Of a stretch of DNA of 64,000 nt, positions 1 through 8,641 are shown piece after piece; the first letter of the stretch is position 1, and every line of letters begins with the position of its first letter. Source of the DNA: Marinitoga hydrogenitolerans DSM 16785 (GTDB lineage Bacteria; Thermotogota; Thermotogae; Petrotogales; Petrotogaceae). The notes under the pieces are model-generated. The model did not search any database. It was not told the origin of the DNA and worked only from the letters and a program-made list of their open reading frames with translations. The DNA lies in assembly GCF_900129175.1 (NCBI RefSeq), contig NZ_FQUI01000007.1, forward strand, positions 1 to 64,000. The letters are read 5' to 3'. The translations under genes and the position numbers were made by a program.

Positions 1-268
1 CTTCTATTATTTTTATTCCATCTTCTGTTTTTATCCTTGGTACTCTCGCATGTATATATGTTTCATATTGAAATAAATTTAAATGTCTCCATGTCTTTTT
101 GACTGTATCGTAGGCTCCATATCTCTTCCCGTTTATTTCAAATTTCGCTCCTCTTTTGAAATTTACATATATGTTTACTTTATTCCCATCTTGTTCTATT
201 TTTTCTATTCTCCATGGTTCATTTATATTTAGTATTTTTTCAAAAAATCTTGGCAATTCATTTATCAT
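1..268 (-). CDS. ISL3-family transposase, N-terminal part (runs off the window edge)
   Basis: The minus strand is open from an ATG at 268 to the window edge, about 89 codons, with a good ribosome binding site (ggagga) just upstream. The protein begins MINELPRFFEKIL and ends in the window with YIHARVPRIKTEDG. That is the N-terminal zinc-binding region layout of ISL3-family transposases, where a His-Ala-Arg-Val-Pro-Arg stretch precedes the catalytic part. The DDE domain would lie beyond the edge and cannot be checked. The coding strand is intact as far as seen, so the element may still be active. The family call rests on remembered motif similarity plus the terminal sequence at 328-348. Confidence 0.8.
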   Translation of the reverse strand, partial: MINELPRFFEKILNINEPWRIEKIEQDGNKVNIYVNFKRGAKFEINGKRYGAYDTVKKTWRHLNLFQYETYIHARVPRIKTEDGIKIIE

Positions 269-348
269 TTTGGTCCTCCTCCTTTTTTCTTTCATTCCTA
301 TAATATCATATTTTTTCTTTTTTTACCCACTGTTTTTAGAAGAGAACC
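1..348 (-). mobile_element. ISL3-type insertion sequence, one end visible
   Basis: The transposase start at 268 is followed outward by a short AT-rich stretch ending in a terminal sequence that reads ggttctcttctaaaaaca on the minus strand (about 331-348). ISL3 inverted repeats typically begin GGYTCTT, so position 348 is the likely outer boundary. Directly beyond it, from 350, a transporter reading frame resumes mid-protein. The other end of the element and the expected 8-bp target duplication lie outside the window. Confidence 0.72.
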
Positions 349-349
349 G

Positions 350-805
350 GTTTTAGGTTTAAATGATGCATTAGTTGAATTAACTGGAACTCTAGCAGGG
401 TTAACATTTGCATTTCAAAATTCAAGACTTGTTGCATTATCTGGTTTAATCACAGGAATAGCTGCATCATTTTCTATGGCAGCTTCAGAATACTTATCCC
501 AAAAAGCTGATAAAAATTCAACAAATCCTCTTAAAGCATCTATCTATACGGGTATAGCTTATATAATTACTGTAACTTTACTTGTTATTCCTTATTTTAT
601 TTTTTCAAACCCTCTTATTTCTTTAGCATTTACAATTATAAATGCGATTATCGTCATAGTATTTTTCTCTTTTTTTGTTTCTGTTGTTCAGGAAAAAACA
701 TTCAAGTATTATTTTTTTGAAATGCTAATAATTAGTTTTAGTGTTATGCTTATATCATTTGGTATTGGTCTAATTGCACGATATTTTTTCAATATTGATG
801 TATAA
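350..805 (+). pseudogene. VIT1/CCC1-family metal transporter, N-terminus removed by the insertion sequence
   Basis: Frame 2 is open from about 350 to the stop at 805 and reads VLGLNDALVELTGTLAGLTF, then AASFSMAASEYLSQKA, then three hydrophobic segments. The GLNDALVELTG and SMAASEYLS stretches are hallmarks of the VIT1/CCC1 family of Fe/Mn transporters. The family has five membrane helices; here the first residues and the true start are missing because the ISL3 element ends at 348. An internal ATG at 476 could be called as a start but would delete the conserved first helices. The downstream part is undamaged, which suggests a recent insertion. The protein is almost certainly non-functional. 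Confidence 0.8.
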
Positions 806-827
806 AATTTGAATATATAGAAAACAT

Positions 828-857
828 AAAGCGGGGAAATTATCCCCGCTTTATTTT
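828..857. terminator. Bidirectional terminator
   Basis: A 10-bp stem, aaagcgggga paired with tccccgcttt, has a 5-base loop and is followed by a T-rich tract. It lies between the convergent VIT fragment and hpf and can serve both. Confidence 0.85.
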
Positions 858-860
858 ATA

Positions 861-1403
861 TTAACCTATTAATTCTATTAATCCTAAAGATCCGTCTTTT
901 CTTTTATAAATCACATTAACCTCTTCTGAATCAGAATTTCTAAATACAAAAAATTCATGTCCTAATAATTCCAATTGCATAACTGCTTCTTCAAGAGAAT
1001 ACATATTTAAATCAAAACGTTTTCTTTTATCTATTTTACTAAAAATATCTTCTTCTTCAACAATATTTGTATTAATTTCTTTTAATGGATTGACTGCATC
1101 ATGATTTTGTAATTTGTCTTTAAATTTTTTCAATTTTCTTTCAAATGCATCTGAAACTTTATCAATAACCTCATAGAGATCTGTTCCTCTTTCTTCTACC
1201 TTTAAAAGGCTGCCTTTGAATTTCAAATGAGATGTCACTTCAACTTTAAAAATCTCCCTTTCTTTTGTAACTCTGATGTCTGTTCCCATTAATAAATCAT
1301 TATGTTTCTTGAAAACTCTGTCAATTTTTTCCATTCTTTTTTCTAAATAATCTTCTAATGCTTTTGTTAATTCGATGTTTTTCGTATATAATTTGTAATC
1401 CAT
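861..1403 (-). CDS. hpf: Ribosome hibernation promoting factor, long form
   Basis: This 180-residue protein belongs to the HPF/RaiA family, which binds the 30S decoding centre in slow growth. The long form also dimerises ribosomes into 100S particles. The N-terminal beta-alpha domain (about 1-100) starts MDYKLYTKNIELTKALEDYLEKR. A charged linker follows, and then the C-terminal dimerisation domain (about 125-180) with FDLNMYSLEEAVMQLELLGHEFFVFRN. Length and two-domain layout match the long type of Firmicutes and Thermotogota. The ATG at 1403 has an aaaggaggtg site. A sigma-70-like promoter lies at 1436-1464. Confidence 0.95.
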   Translation of the reverse strand: MDYKLYTKNIELTKALEDYLEKRMEKIDRVFKKHNDLLMGTDIRVTKEREIFKVEVTSHLKFKGSLLKVEERGTDLYEVIDKVSDAFERKLKKFKDKLQNHDAVNPLKEINTNIVEEEDIFSKIDKRKRFDLNMYSLEEAVMQLELLGHEFFVFRNSDSEEVNVIYKRKDGSLGLIELIG

Positions 1404-1435
1404 ACGAACACCTCCTTTGGACGTTCCCTATTATA

Positions 1436-1464
1436 ATAATATCACTTTTTTTAAAAAAAGTCAA
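1436..1464 (-). promoter_or_regulatory. Promoter of hpf
   Basis: On the minus strand TTGACT (1459-1464) and TATTAT (1436-1441) are separated by exactly 17 bases. A poly-T/poly-A dyad fills the spacer. The start codon is about 33 bases downstream of the -10 box. Confidence 0.7.
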
Positions 1465-1525
1465 ACTTTCTTAATATTTTCATAAAATATATAGCTTAGA
1501 TAAAAAAATAGTTATTACATACATA

Positions 1526-1550
1526 AAAAGGCACCAATGGTGCCTTTTTA
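1526..1550 (-). terminator. Terminator of the Opp-type operon
   Basis: An 11-bp stem, aaaaaggcacc with ggtgccttttt, ends in a T run on the minus strand, 19 bases past the stop of the last permease gene. Confidence 0.85.
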
Positions 1551-1568
1551 TTAAATAACTCTAATTTA

Positions 1569-3236
1569 TTAATGTCCTAATGCTCTTGGATCCAATGCAT
1601 CCCTTATAGCATCACCAAATAAATTAAATGCAAGAACAGTTATAAATATAAATAATCCTGGTAACAATAACCATGGATAATTAGTTAATGCTGTAATATT
1701 CTGAGCTTGAGATAACATTAAACCCCAACTTGCAGAAGGTTCTCTAATACCTAATCCTAAGAAGCTAAGACCTGCTTCACCGAGAATATAACTTGGTATT
1801 GATAATGTTGCTGAAACTATAACATATGTTGCTGTATTTGGCAACAAATGTTTCCAGATTATCCTTCTAGAAGGATATCCTAATGCCACAGCTGCCTGTA
1901 TAAATTCTGTTTCTTTTAAACCAAGCGTCATTCCTCTGATAACCCTTGTCATACCTGGCCATCCTATAAATGAAAGAATTACAATAATCAAAATGTACTT
2001 AACTGAAGGCGACAACTCAGATGGTAAAATTGCACTTAAAGATACCAATAAATAGAAACTTGGAATTGACATTAATATTTCCGTAAATCTCATTAATATT
2101 TCATCTATCCATCCACCAAAATATCCTGCAGTACCACCTAACATTAAACCTATTGTGAATGTTATTGCTATACCTAATAAACCTATTGTTAAGGAGACTC
2201 TACTTCCAAAAATTAACCTACTTATCATATCTCTACCAAATTTATCAGCACCCCATAAATAAATTATTCCATCTTTTGATGAATAATCTTCTGCTAAAAA
2301 TGGTAATTTACTCTTCTCAACACCAAATAGATGCAAATTCCCTGGGATAAAACCTAGCCATTTATATTCCCAACCTTTTGTAAAAAATTTAATATTAAAC
2401 TTTTTAAAATTAACTCCTTTAAAATTTTCCGGATAATATTCATAAACATCATTTTCTGTTTCAACTTCTATAACATCTAATGATACGTATTTCTTAAATT
2501 CTATAATATCTTTTGGTTTTAAATTATATCTGGCTAGATTAGCTTTTGTTTTATAATTTTCTTCAAAATAAAATGTTGATGCAATCCCTCTACTTTCAAC
2601 ACTGAGTAAAACTTCTTCTCCACTTAACAATGGAACTTGTTCAGCAGATATAAATCCTTCATCATTTTTACTCAATATTTTGTCTTTTATTCCTAATTCT
2701 TCAAAAGTCAATAATGGTTCTGTTTTTGTCTCTAAATCGATTTTATATTCTTTACCATCGTGAGTAACAGCAACTGTTTTATAATTTAAAACAAATTGAT
2801 AGTTTGTAACTGTAGATTCAAAATCAGGATTATATTTCCCAATCTCTAAAACTGTTTCTTTTTCAATATCAAAATTCAAATCATCATATACTTTAAAATT
2901 TGAAAAATAGGTTGCTTCTTTAAACCTACTTTGAAAAGTAACAGGATCTTTTACTCTTTTATATAAATAAACATGTGGTGCAGAAAATTTACCTGTTTCA
3001 TCTTTCCAAAAAACCTTCATTGGAGGTGCATATTTATATTGTATATGTTGGACCCTATAGTCCATCGGGGAAAGGAAATCTGCAAATATCGCTAATAAAT
3101 ATAATATTATTAAAACCCACATTGAAATAAGTCCAAATTTATGTCTTTTCAAAGCTCTCCAAACTAATTGAGGGGTAGATAAAAATTGTTTCTCAAATAC
3201 ATCCTGATTTTCTTGATTTTTAATTTCCTCAGCCAT
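1569..3236 (-). CDS. Peptide/oligosaccharide ABC transporter permease (OppC/DppC type) with large extracytoplasmic insert
   Basis: This is the second inner-membrane permease of an Opp/Dpp-type importer. The first membrane helix is at about 36-56. A polar region of roughly 260 residues follows, before the usual transmembrane domain resumes at about 321 (YLWGADKFGRDMISRL). The EAA coupling loop is ALGYPSRRIIWKHLLPN (about 447-463) and the end motif is FGDAIRDALDPR. At 555 residues it is far longer than the usual ~300. The insert sits where it would face outside and could dock the binding protein, as the MalF P2 loop does; that role is inference. It is the last gene of the operon, 13 bases after the partner permease. 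Confidence 0.92.
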   Translation of the reverse strand: MAEEIKNQENQDVFEKQFLSTPQLVWRALKRHKFGLISMWVLIILYLLAIFADFLSPMDYRVQHIQYKYAPPMKVFWKDETGKFSAPHVYLYKRVKDPVTFQSRFKEATYFSNFKVYDDLNFDIEKETVLEIGKYNPDFESTVTNYQFVLNYKTVAVTHDGKEYKIDLETKTEPLLTFEELGIKDKILSKNDEGFISAEQVPLLSGEEVLLSVESRGIASTFYFEENYKTKANLARYNLKPKDIIEFKKYVSLDVIEVETENDVYEYYPENFKGVNFKKFNIKFFTKGWEYKWLGFIPGNLHLFGVEKSKLPFLAEDYSSKDGIIYLWGADKFGRDMISRLIFGSRVSLTIGLLGIAITFTIGLMLGGTAGYFGGWIDEILMRFTEILMSIPSFYLLVSLSAILPSELSPSVKYILIIVILSFIGWPGMTRVIRGMTLGLKETEFIQAAVALGYPSRRIIWKHLLPNTATYVIVSATLSIPSYILGEAGLSFLGLGIREPSASWGLMLSQAQNITALTNYPWLLLPGLFIFITVLAFNLFGDAIRDALDPRALGH

Positions 3237-3249
3237 TATTTTCCCTCCA

Positions 3250-4227
3250 TTATCCTAATCTTAAACGCACTCTTGGATCAACTGCTGCAAGCAATATATC
3301 TGCAATTAAATTACCAATAACCAATAACAATGAAGCAAGCATAATGTTAGCCATTATAACAAACATATCTTGTTGTAATAAAGACTCTATTATTAATTGC
3401 CCCATACCCGGCCATCCAAATACATTTTCCGTTAAAACTGCCCCTCCTAAAAGACCTGATATGGAGAAACCCAAAGCTGTTATAATAGGATTAATTGCAT
3501 TTCTTAAAGCATGCTTGTAAATAACAACATTTTCCGGCATACCTTTTGCTCTTGCAAACTCTACATAATCCTGTTTTAACTCATCAAGTAATTGACCTCT
3601 CATAATTCTCATCGTTCCAGCTAACCCTGAGGTCCCAAGTGTAATCATAGGCCCAAGAACATGCCAAAATATATCCAAAAGTTTTTTCCATGTTGGAAAC
3701 GAATCATAACCTAACGAAATAAATCCACCTACTGGAAAAATCCTTCCTCCAGTTCTTGCTGCAAAAAACAAAAATAGTAATGCAAAGAAAAAGTTTGGTA
3801 TAGACAATCCTATGAAACCTAAAACTGCTACCAATTGATCACCAATACTATATTGATGTAAAGCCGCATATATACCCAGCGGGATACCTATCCCCCAGGT
3901 AAAAATGAATGTTGTAATACTCAATAATAAAGTTGCTCCAACCCTTCTCCATATCAAATCCCAAACAGGTATTTGATAAGTAAATGATTGACCCCATTCG
4001 CCCTGCAACATGTTTCTTAACCATAAAAAGTATTGAACAACTGGTGATTTATCAAGCCCAAATCGTTTTTCTAAAGTTTTTACTTGATCCGCACTTACTG
4101 CAGGATTAAGCCTATAACTATCCAAAAAATCACCAGGGGCTAAAAGAATTATCATAAACGAAACTACGGATACACCTAATAAAACAGGTATAGCCATTAT
4201 AATTCTTCTGAGAATATATTTTAACAT
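3250..4227 (-). CDS. Peptide/oligosaccharide ABC transporter permease (OppB/DppB type)
   Basis: This 325-residue integral membrane protein of normal family length starts MLKYILRRIIMAIPVLLGVSVVSF, the classic OppB N-terminus. It has about six helices, the EAA-type loop YVEFARAKGMPENVVIYKHA and the end motif AAVDPRVRLR. It forms the translocation pore with the neighbouring OppC-type subunit. The ATG at 4227 follows gaggaggt. The gene is separated from the binding-protein gene by 86 bases that hold a strong hairpin (4259-4292). Confidence 0.93.
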   Translation of the reverse strand: MLKYILRRIIMAIPVLLGVSVVSFMIILLAPGDFLDSYRLNPAVSADQVKTLEKRFGLDKSPVVQYFLWLRNMLQGEWGQSFTYQIPVWDLIWRRVGATLLLSITTFIFTWGIGIPLGIYAALHQYSIGDQLVAVLGFIGLSIPNFFFALLFLFFAARTGGRIFPVGGFISLGYDSFPTWKKLLDIFWHVLGPMITLGTSGLAGTMRIMRGQLLDELKQDYVEFARAKGMPENVVIYKHALRNAINPIITALGFSISGLLGGAVLTENVFGWPGMGQLIIESLLQQDMFVIMANIMLASLLLVIGNLIADILLAAVDPRVRLRLG

Positions 4228-4258
4228 ATTAAAAAGACCTCCTCACATTAATTTGAAA

Positions 4259-4292
4259 GGGAGTGGAGAAAACTCCACATTCCCCCACTCCC
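4259..4292 (-). promoter_or_regulatory. Intercistronic hairpin after the binding-protein gene
   Basis: On the minus strand gtggag-tttt-ctccac forms a tight inner hairpin. It is nested in a longer pairing of gggagtgg with ccactccc. There is no strong T run. It may act as a leaky terminator or a 3' stabiliser that keeps binding protein in excess over the permeases. Confidence 0.6.
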
Positions 4293-4313
4293 AATTGAAA
4301 ATAAAATTAAATA

Positions 4314-6056
4314 TTATTGATCTTTCCAGATATTCCAAGCTTTCCACAAAACGCCTGCTGCAGGATTTGGCTCTGGATTGAAAATATGTACTGTGTTTTT
4401 ATATGCAATCAAATAATTTTGTGCTACTGTGTATACTAATACTTGATGTTCTGCTACTAACATTTGGAATTCATCAAATAATTTTCTTAATTCATCTTTA
4501 TCAACTGTACTTACCTGCAATCTCATAATTTCATCTATTCTCTTTTCATATTCTGGTACAAAATAGTCAGCTTTTAATTCTTCATCATACATATTTGGTT
4601 TAACTTCTGGTGAATAATTCCAGAAATGTAATCCACCATCTAATCTCCATACATTCCATCCTGATGCAGGGTCTACACTACCTGTTAAACCTATAATAAC
4701 AGCTTCCCAATCACCAGTAGATACTAATTTTCCAACTAATGCATTAAATTGCATTGGTGCAAAGTTTACGTCAATACCCAATTTTGATAAGTTTTCTTTT
4801 AAAATATTTCCGATTTCTTCCCTAACATTATTACCAGCATTTGTTGTTAATTCAAATTTAACCTGATTTCCATCTGCATCGTATAATTTTCCACCTTTTA
4901 ATACAAATCCACCTTTTTTAAGTTCTCTTTTAGCCCTTGCTAAAGAGTATCTGAATCCTAAATCTTCAACTGCAGGATTATAGAATCCTGATGAAGGTGA
5001 TACTGGTCCATATAAAGCAGCTCCTAAACCGTTATATAATACATCAATTAATGTTTGTTTATCGATAGCATAAGCTATAGCTCTTCTGAAATTATCATTT
5101 CTAAACCATTTTCTCTTTACAGGATCCTTTGCATTAAAGTTAAATGTTACAAAGTTTGAACCTAAGTTTGGACCACCTTGTCTTACAATCCAGCCTTTTT
5201 CTTCTGCCATTGCTCTAATTTCTGGGAATTCTTCAGCTGTTGGTGAATATATATCTGTTTCTCCAGCTTCAAACTTCAATCTTGCTGTGTTTAAGTCTTT
5301 AACTATAATATAGACAATTTGATCTACATATGGTAATTGTACTCCATTTTTATCTTTTCTATAATAATTTGGATTCTTTTCTAATACAACTCTAACTCCT
5401 TCTCTATACTCTTTTAAGATGAATGGTCCTGAAGATACAACTTTATCCATTTCTTTCAATGACCATGCTTCTGAAAATTTACCTTCTTCATAATATGGTT
5501 CTAAAACGTGTTTTGGTAAAATTTCTGTCCAACCAATTGATTCATGACCTCTTCTGAATTTTGAATTATAAACAAATTGAACTGTATAATCGTCTACTTT
5601 TACGATTTCTGGCAATTCATCATTTGAATCCATATAACCAGCATTTCCATTTGCTGTCATGTTTTCATCAAACCAAATTTTTTCAAATGACCAGATAACA
5701 TCATCAATTGTTAATGGAACACCATCTGACCATTTTAACCCTTTTCTTAAAACATATGTATATACTGTCTTTCCATCTTCTGTAACCTTAGCAGAAAATT
5801 CTTTTGCTAAACCTGGTAATTCTGCTAAACCTTTGTTTGAAGAATGTACTAATGTGTCTAATACCCAACCGATAATATCTGTTGATGAAGTTTCTTGTGC
5901 CCATGCTGGATTCATTGTTTTTGGGCCAGATGTTGTACTCAAAAACAATGTTCCCCCTGGTTTCCCAGCTACATCTTCAATCGCCCAATCTACTTCTTCA
6001 GCAAACACAGCTAATGCTGTAACCAGAACAAACAATAAAACTAAAAGCTTCTTCAT
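4314..6056 (-). CDS. ABC transporter substrate-binding protein, family 5
   Basis: This is the extracellular binding protein (SBP_bac_5) of the Opp/Dpp-type importer, about 580 residues. Starting at the ATG at 6056 gives a clean Sec signal peptide MKKLLVLLFVLVTALAVFAEE. That ATG follows aagggaggg at good distance; the upstream ATG at 6092 would add 12 polar residues and is unlikely. The mature part has the family features: GGTLFLSTTSGPKTMNPAWA, the LKWSDGVPLTIDDVIWSFEK motif region, and VVLEKNPNYYRKDKNG. No lipobox is seen, so it is probably periplasmic. Substrate is unknown; in Thermotogota such proteins often bind oligosaccharides rather than peptides. Confidence 0.92.
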   Translation of the reverse strand: MKKLLVLLFVLVTALAVFAEEVDWAIEDVAGKPGGTLFLSTTSGPKTMNPAWAQETSSTDIIGWVLDTLVHSSNKGLAELPGLAKEFSAKVTEDGKTVYTYVLRKGLKWSDGVPLTIDDVIWSFEKIWFDENMTANGNAGYMDSNDELPEIVKVDDYTVQFVYNSKFRRGHESIGWTEILPKHVLEPYYEEGKFSEAWSLKEMDKVVSSGPFILKEYREGVRVVLEKNPNYYRKDKNGVQLPYVDQIVYIIVKDLNTARLKFEAGETDIYSPTAEEFPEIRAMAEEKGWIVRQGGPNLGSNFVTFNFNAKDPVKRKWFRNDNFRRAIAYAIDKQTLIDVLYNGLGAALYGPVSPSSGFYNPAVEDLGFRYSLARAKRELKKGGFVLKGGKLYDADGNQVKFELTTNAGNNVREEIGNILKENLSKLGIDVNFAPMQFNALVGKLVSTGDWEAVIIGLTGSVDPASGWNVWRLDGGLHFWNYSPEVKPNMYDEELKADYFVPEYEKRIDEIMRLQVSTVDKDELRKLFDEFQMLVAEHQVLVYTVAQNYLIAYKNTVHIFNPEPNPAAGVLWKAWNIWKDQ

Positions 6057-6075
6057 GCTACTCCCTCCCTTGATT

Positions 6076-7239
6076 TTAAGATTTTGGTTCATATTTATAA
6101 CAACCTACAAAATGATTTTTCTCAACCTCAAAATAAGATGGATATTTTTTTGTACATGGTTCGAAAGCATATTTACATCTTGGTGAAAAGAAACAACCTT
6201 TAGGTCTATTAATTGGTGATGGAACCTGTCCTTTAATAATAAATTGTTTTCTGTCTCTTCTTTTCCTGGGATCTGGAACAGGTGCTGCATTTAACAAAGC
6301 CTCTGTATATGGATGCTTAGAATTATCAAAGATTTCATCCGAATTACCATATTCCACCATTCTTCCCAAATACATTATACCAACATAATTAGAAATAAAT
6401 CTAACAACTCCTAAATCATGTGAGATAAATAAATATCCTGCATTTAATTCCACCTGTAAATCCTTTAACAACTTTATGATTTGTGCCTGAACAGATACAT
6501 CAAGAGCAGAAGTTGGTTCATCTAAAATAATCAAATCTGGTTTTAAAATAGCTGCTCTTGCAACAGCAATTCTCTGTCTTTGACCACCAGAGAATTGATG
6601 AGGATATCTATCAACATGATATTTTTTCAACCCAACATTTACAAGTATTTCTTTAACAATATCGAATGCGTCATTTTTATTCTTTGCTATACCATGAAAT
6701 ATTAAAGGTTCAGATAATATATTCCCAACTGTCATCCTTGGGTTCAAAGAAGATGTTGGATCCTGAAAAACAATTTGCACTTTTCTTCTAAAATGCATTC
6801 TTTTTCCTTTTAAATCTGAAAGCATGTAATCTATAAATTTAGCTGGTCCATTTTTTATAAGAAATTCAAAATAAGGTTTTTTATAATCTGGTAATTCTTT
6901 TAAAAATTCTGACTCTGATTTTTTCTTTATTTCATTGTTCAAAACATCAATATAATGCCTCTTTAAATAATCTTTTGCTTCACTTCTTTTCATAAAAAAA
7001 TAACTTGTATCTTTATCATCTATAAAAATTTCACCATCTGTTTGATTATAAAGTCTTAAAATCGTTTTACCAATAGTTGTTTTTCCACACCCAGACTCTC
7101 CAACAAGACCATATGTTTCTCCTTTTTCTAGAGAAAAGGTAACCCCATCAACCGCTTTAACATAACCAACCGTTTTTTCAATTATAAATCCATGTTTAAT
7201 AGGAAAATATTTTTTTAATTCATTTACTCTTAAAAGCAT
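6076..7239 (-). CDS. ABC transporter ATP-binding protein (OppF/DppF type) with helical insert
   Basis: This 387-residue ATPase has Walker A GESGCGKT at 47-54, Q-loop VFQD at 157-160, signature FSGGQRQRIAVARA, Walker B LIILDEP and H-loop ISHDLG. The C-terminal oligopeptide extension is CFFSPRCKYAFEPC; its cysteines resemble the Fe-S or zinc site of Opp ATPases. Residues ~80-148 are an extra charged, helical insert between the first beta sheet and the Q-loop that typical OppF proteins lack or have much shorter. The ATG overlaps the last base of the stop of the upstream ATPase gene, so translation is coupled. It pairs with the OppD-type subunit. Confidence 0.93.
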   Translation of the reverse strand: MLLRVNELKKYFPIKHGFIIEKTVGYVKAVDGVTFSLEKGETYGLVGESGCGKTTIGKTILRLYNQTDGEIFIDDKDTSYFFMKRSEAKDYLKRHYIDVLNNEIKKKSESEFLKELPDYKKPYFEFLIKNGPAKFIDYMLSDLKGKRMHFRRKVQIVFQDPTSSLNPRMTVGNILSEPLIFHGIAKNKNDAFDIVKEILVNVGLKKYHVDRYPHQFSGGQRQRIAVARAAILKPDLIILDEPTSALDVSVQAQIIKLLKDLQVELNAGYLFISHDLGVVRFISNYVGIMYLGRMVEYGNSDEIFDNSKHPYTEALLNAAPVPDPRKRRDRKQFIIKGQVPSPINRPKGCFFSPRCKYAFEPCTKKYPSYFEVEKNHFVGCYKYEPKS

Positions 7240-8264
7240 TATTTATCTCCCTCCGTTCTTGTGTCCAAAATAGGATTCCAACATCTTACAAAATGCCCGG
7301 GTTCAACTTCTTGTAACGTTGATAATTCCTTTTTACATCTATCAGTCGCTTTTGGACATCTTGGTAAAAATGGACACAATGATGGGGGATCTAACATAAT
7401 CGGTGGTTGCCCTGGAATTGGTTCCAGATCTTCCTTTTTGGCATCATGTCTTGGAATACAATTAAGTAACATATTAGTGTATGGATGTGTTGGTTTTTCA
7501 AAAATAGTATTTACATCAGCCATTTCCATTTGCATACCACCATACATAACCATAACTTTATCAGCAATTTCTGCTACAACAGATAAATCATGTGTGATAT
7601 ATATCATAGCAGTATTGAAATCATTTTGCAAATCCTTCATTAATTCTAAAATTTGTGCTTGAATTGTAACATCTAATGCCGTAGTTGGTTCATCAGCTAT
7701 TAACAATTCTGGATTACAGGATAAACCAATAGCTATAACAATTCTTTGTCGTTGACCCCCAGAAAATTGAAAAGGATAATCATCAATTCTTTTATCTGCA
7801 TTGGGGATTCCAACCTTCTTTAGAAGATTTATAGCCCTTTTTCTTGCTTCCATTTCTGATACATTTTGATGATACATTATAGTTTCAATCATTTGGTCTG
7901 CTACAGTATACATAGGGTTTAAAGAAGTCATAGGATCCTGGAAAATCATGGCAATATGTCTTCCTCTGATCCTAGTAAATTGATTGTATGGAAGTTTAAC
8001 CAAATCTACATATTCCTTTTTTCCATCTTTACTGAACTCATCTGTATAAAAAAGAATCTTTCCTTCTGGAATATACCCTGGTTTTTTTATAAGTCCCATT
8101 ATAGTTTTCATTGTTACACTTTTCCCAGAACCTGTTTCACCAACAACACCAAGAGATTCATTTTTATTTAAAGTAAAAGATACGCCGTTAACTGCCTTAA
8201 CTGTTCCCTCAGCTATGTCGAAATATGTTTTCAAGTTTTCTACTATAAGAACTGGCTCAGACAA
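7239..8264 (-). CDS. ABC transporter ATP-binding protein (OppD/DppD type)
   Basis: First gene of the importer operon, about 341 residues. It shows Walker A GETGSGKS, Q-loop MIFQDPMTSLNPM, signature FSGGQRQRIVIA, Walker B LLIADEPTTALD and the C-terminal Cys-rich region LCPFLPRCPKATDRCKKE. I place the start at the TTG at 8264: gaggtgat lies six bases upstream, whereas the GTG at 8273 is part of that binding site. The operon order ATPase, ATPase, binding protein, permease, permease differs from the classic oppABCDF order. Confidence 0.93.
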   Translation of the reverse strand: MSEPVLIVENLKTYFDIAEGTVKAVNGVSFTLNKNESLGVVGETGSGKSVTMKTIMGLIKKPGYIPEGKILFYTDEFSKDGKKEYVDLVKLPYNQFTRIRGRHIAMIFQDPMTSLNPMYTVADQMIETIMYHQNVSEMEARKRAINLLKKVGIPNADKRIDDYPFQFSGGQRQRIVIAIGLSCNPELLIADEPTTALDVTIQAQILELMKDLQNDFNTAMIYITHDLSVVAEIADKVMVMYGGMQMEMADVNTIFEKPTHPYTNMLLNCIPRHDAKKEDLEPIPGQPPIMLDPPSLCPFLPRCPKATDRCKKELSTLQEVEPGHFVRCWNPILDTRTEGDK

Positions 8265-8408
8265 CTCTATCACCTCATAATTTATTATTAAATTTATTGT
8301 AATTGATAATTATTGCTAAATATATTATAATTGTTTTAAAGCAACATGTCAAGTATTAAGATAATATTTTTATTTACAATTATGAAAAAAATTTCATGGG
8401 GGTGTAAT

Positions 8409-8639
8409 ATGAGATTAGATAAATTTCTAAAAGTCAATAAAATTATTAAAAGACGCACTATTGCAAATGATTTAGCAAAAGCTGGAAAAATTTTTAAAGA
8501 TGGTAAACCTTTAAAGCCATCTTATGAAGTCAAGGTAGGAGATACTATTTGCATTTTATTATACAATAAAAAAATTATTTTCAAAGTGTTAGAAGAACAC
8601 AAAATCGAGATTTTACAGGTAATAAATGTGAATAAATAA
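8409..8639 (+). CDS. rqcP: S4-domain RNA-binding protein, RqcP/YabO (Hsp15-like) family
   Basis: A 76-residue single S4 domain: MRLDKFLKVNKIIKRRTIANDLAKAGKIFKDG. In Bacillus, RqcP (YabO) binds obstructed 50S subunits and helps RqcH add alanine tails in ribosome quality control; Hsp15 is the E. coli relative. The start at 8409 is preceded by gggggtg and begins with the conserved RLDKFLK; upstream ATGs would add an unrelated hydrophobic stretch. The gene stands alone between the divergent transporter operon and the convergent rarA gene, whose stop is two bases away. Confidence 0.8.
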   Translation: MRLDKFLKVNKIIKRRTIANDLAKAGKIFKDGKPLKPSYEVKVGDTICILLYNKKIIFKVLEEHKIEILQVINVNK

Positions 8640-8641
8640 AT

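Noticed and set aside
5659-6186. A 175-codon plus-strand frame opposite the binding-protein and ATPase genes
   Set aside because: It mirrors two strongly supported genes on the other strand, has no ribosome site and shows no domain.
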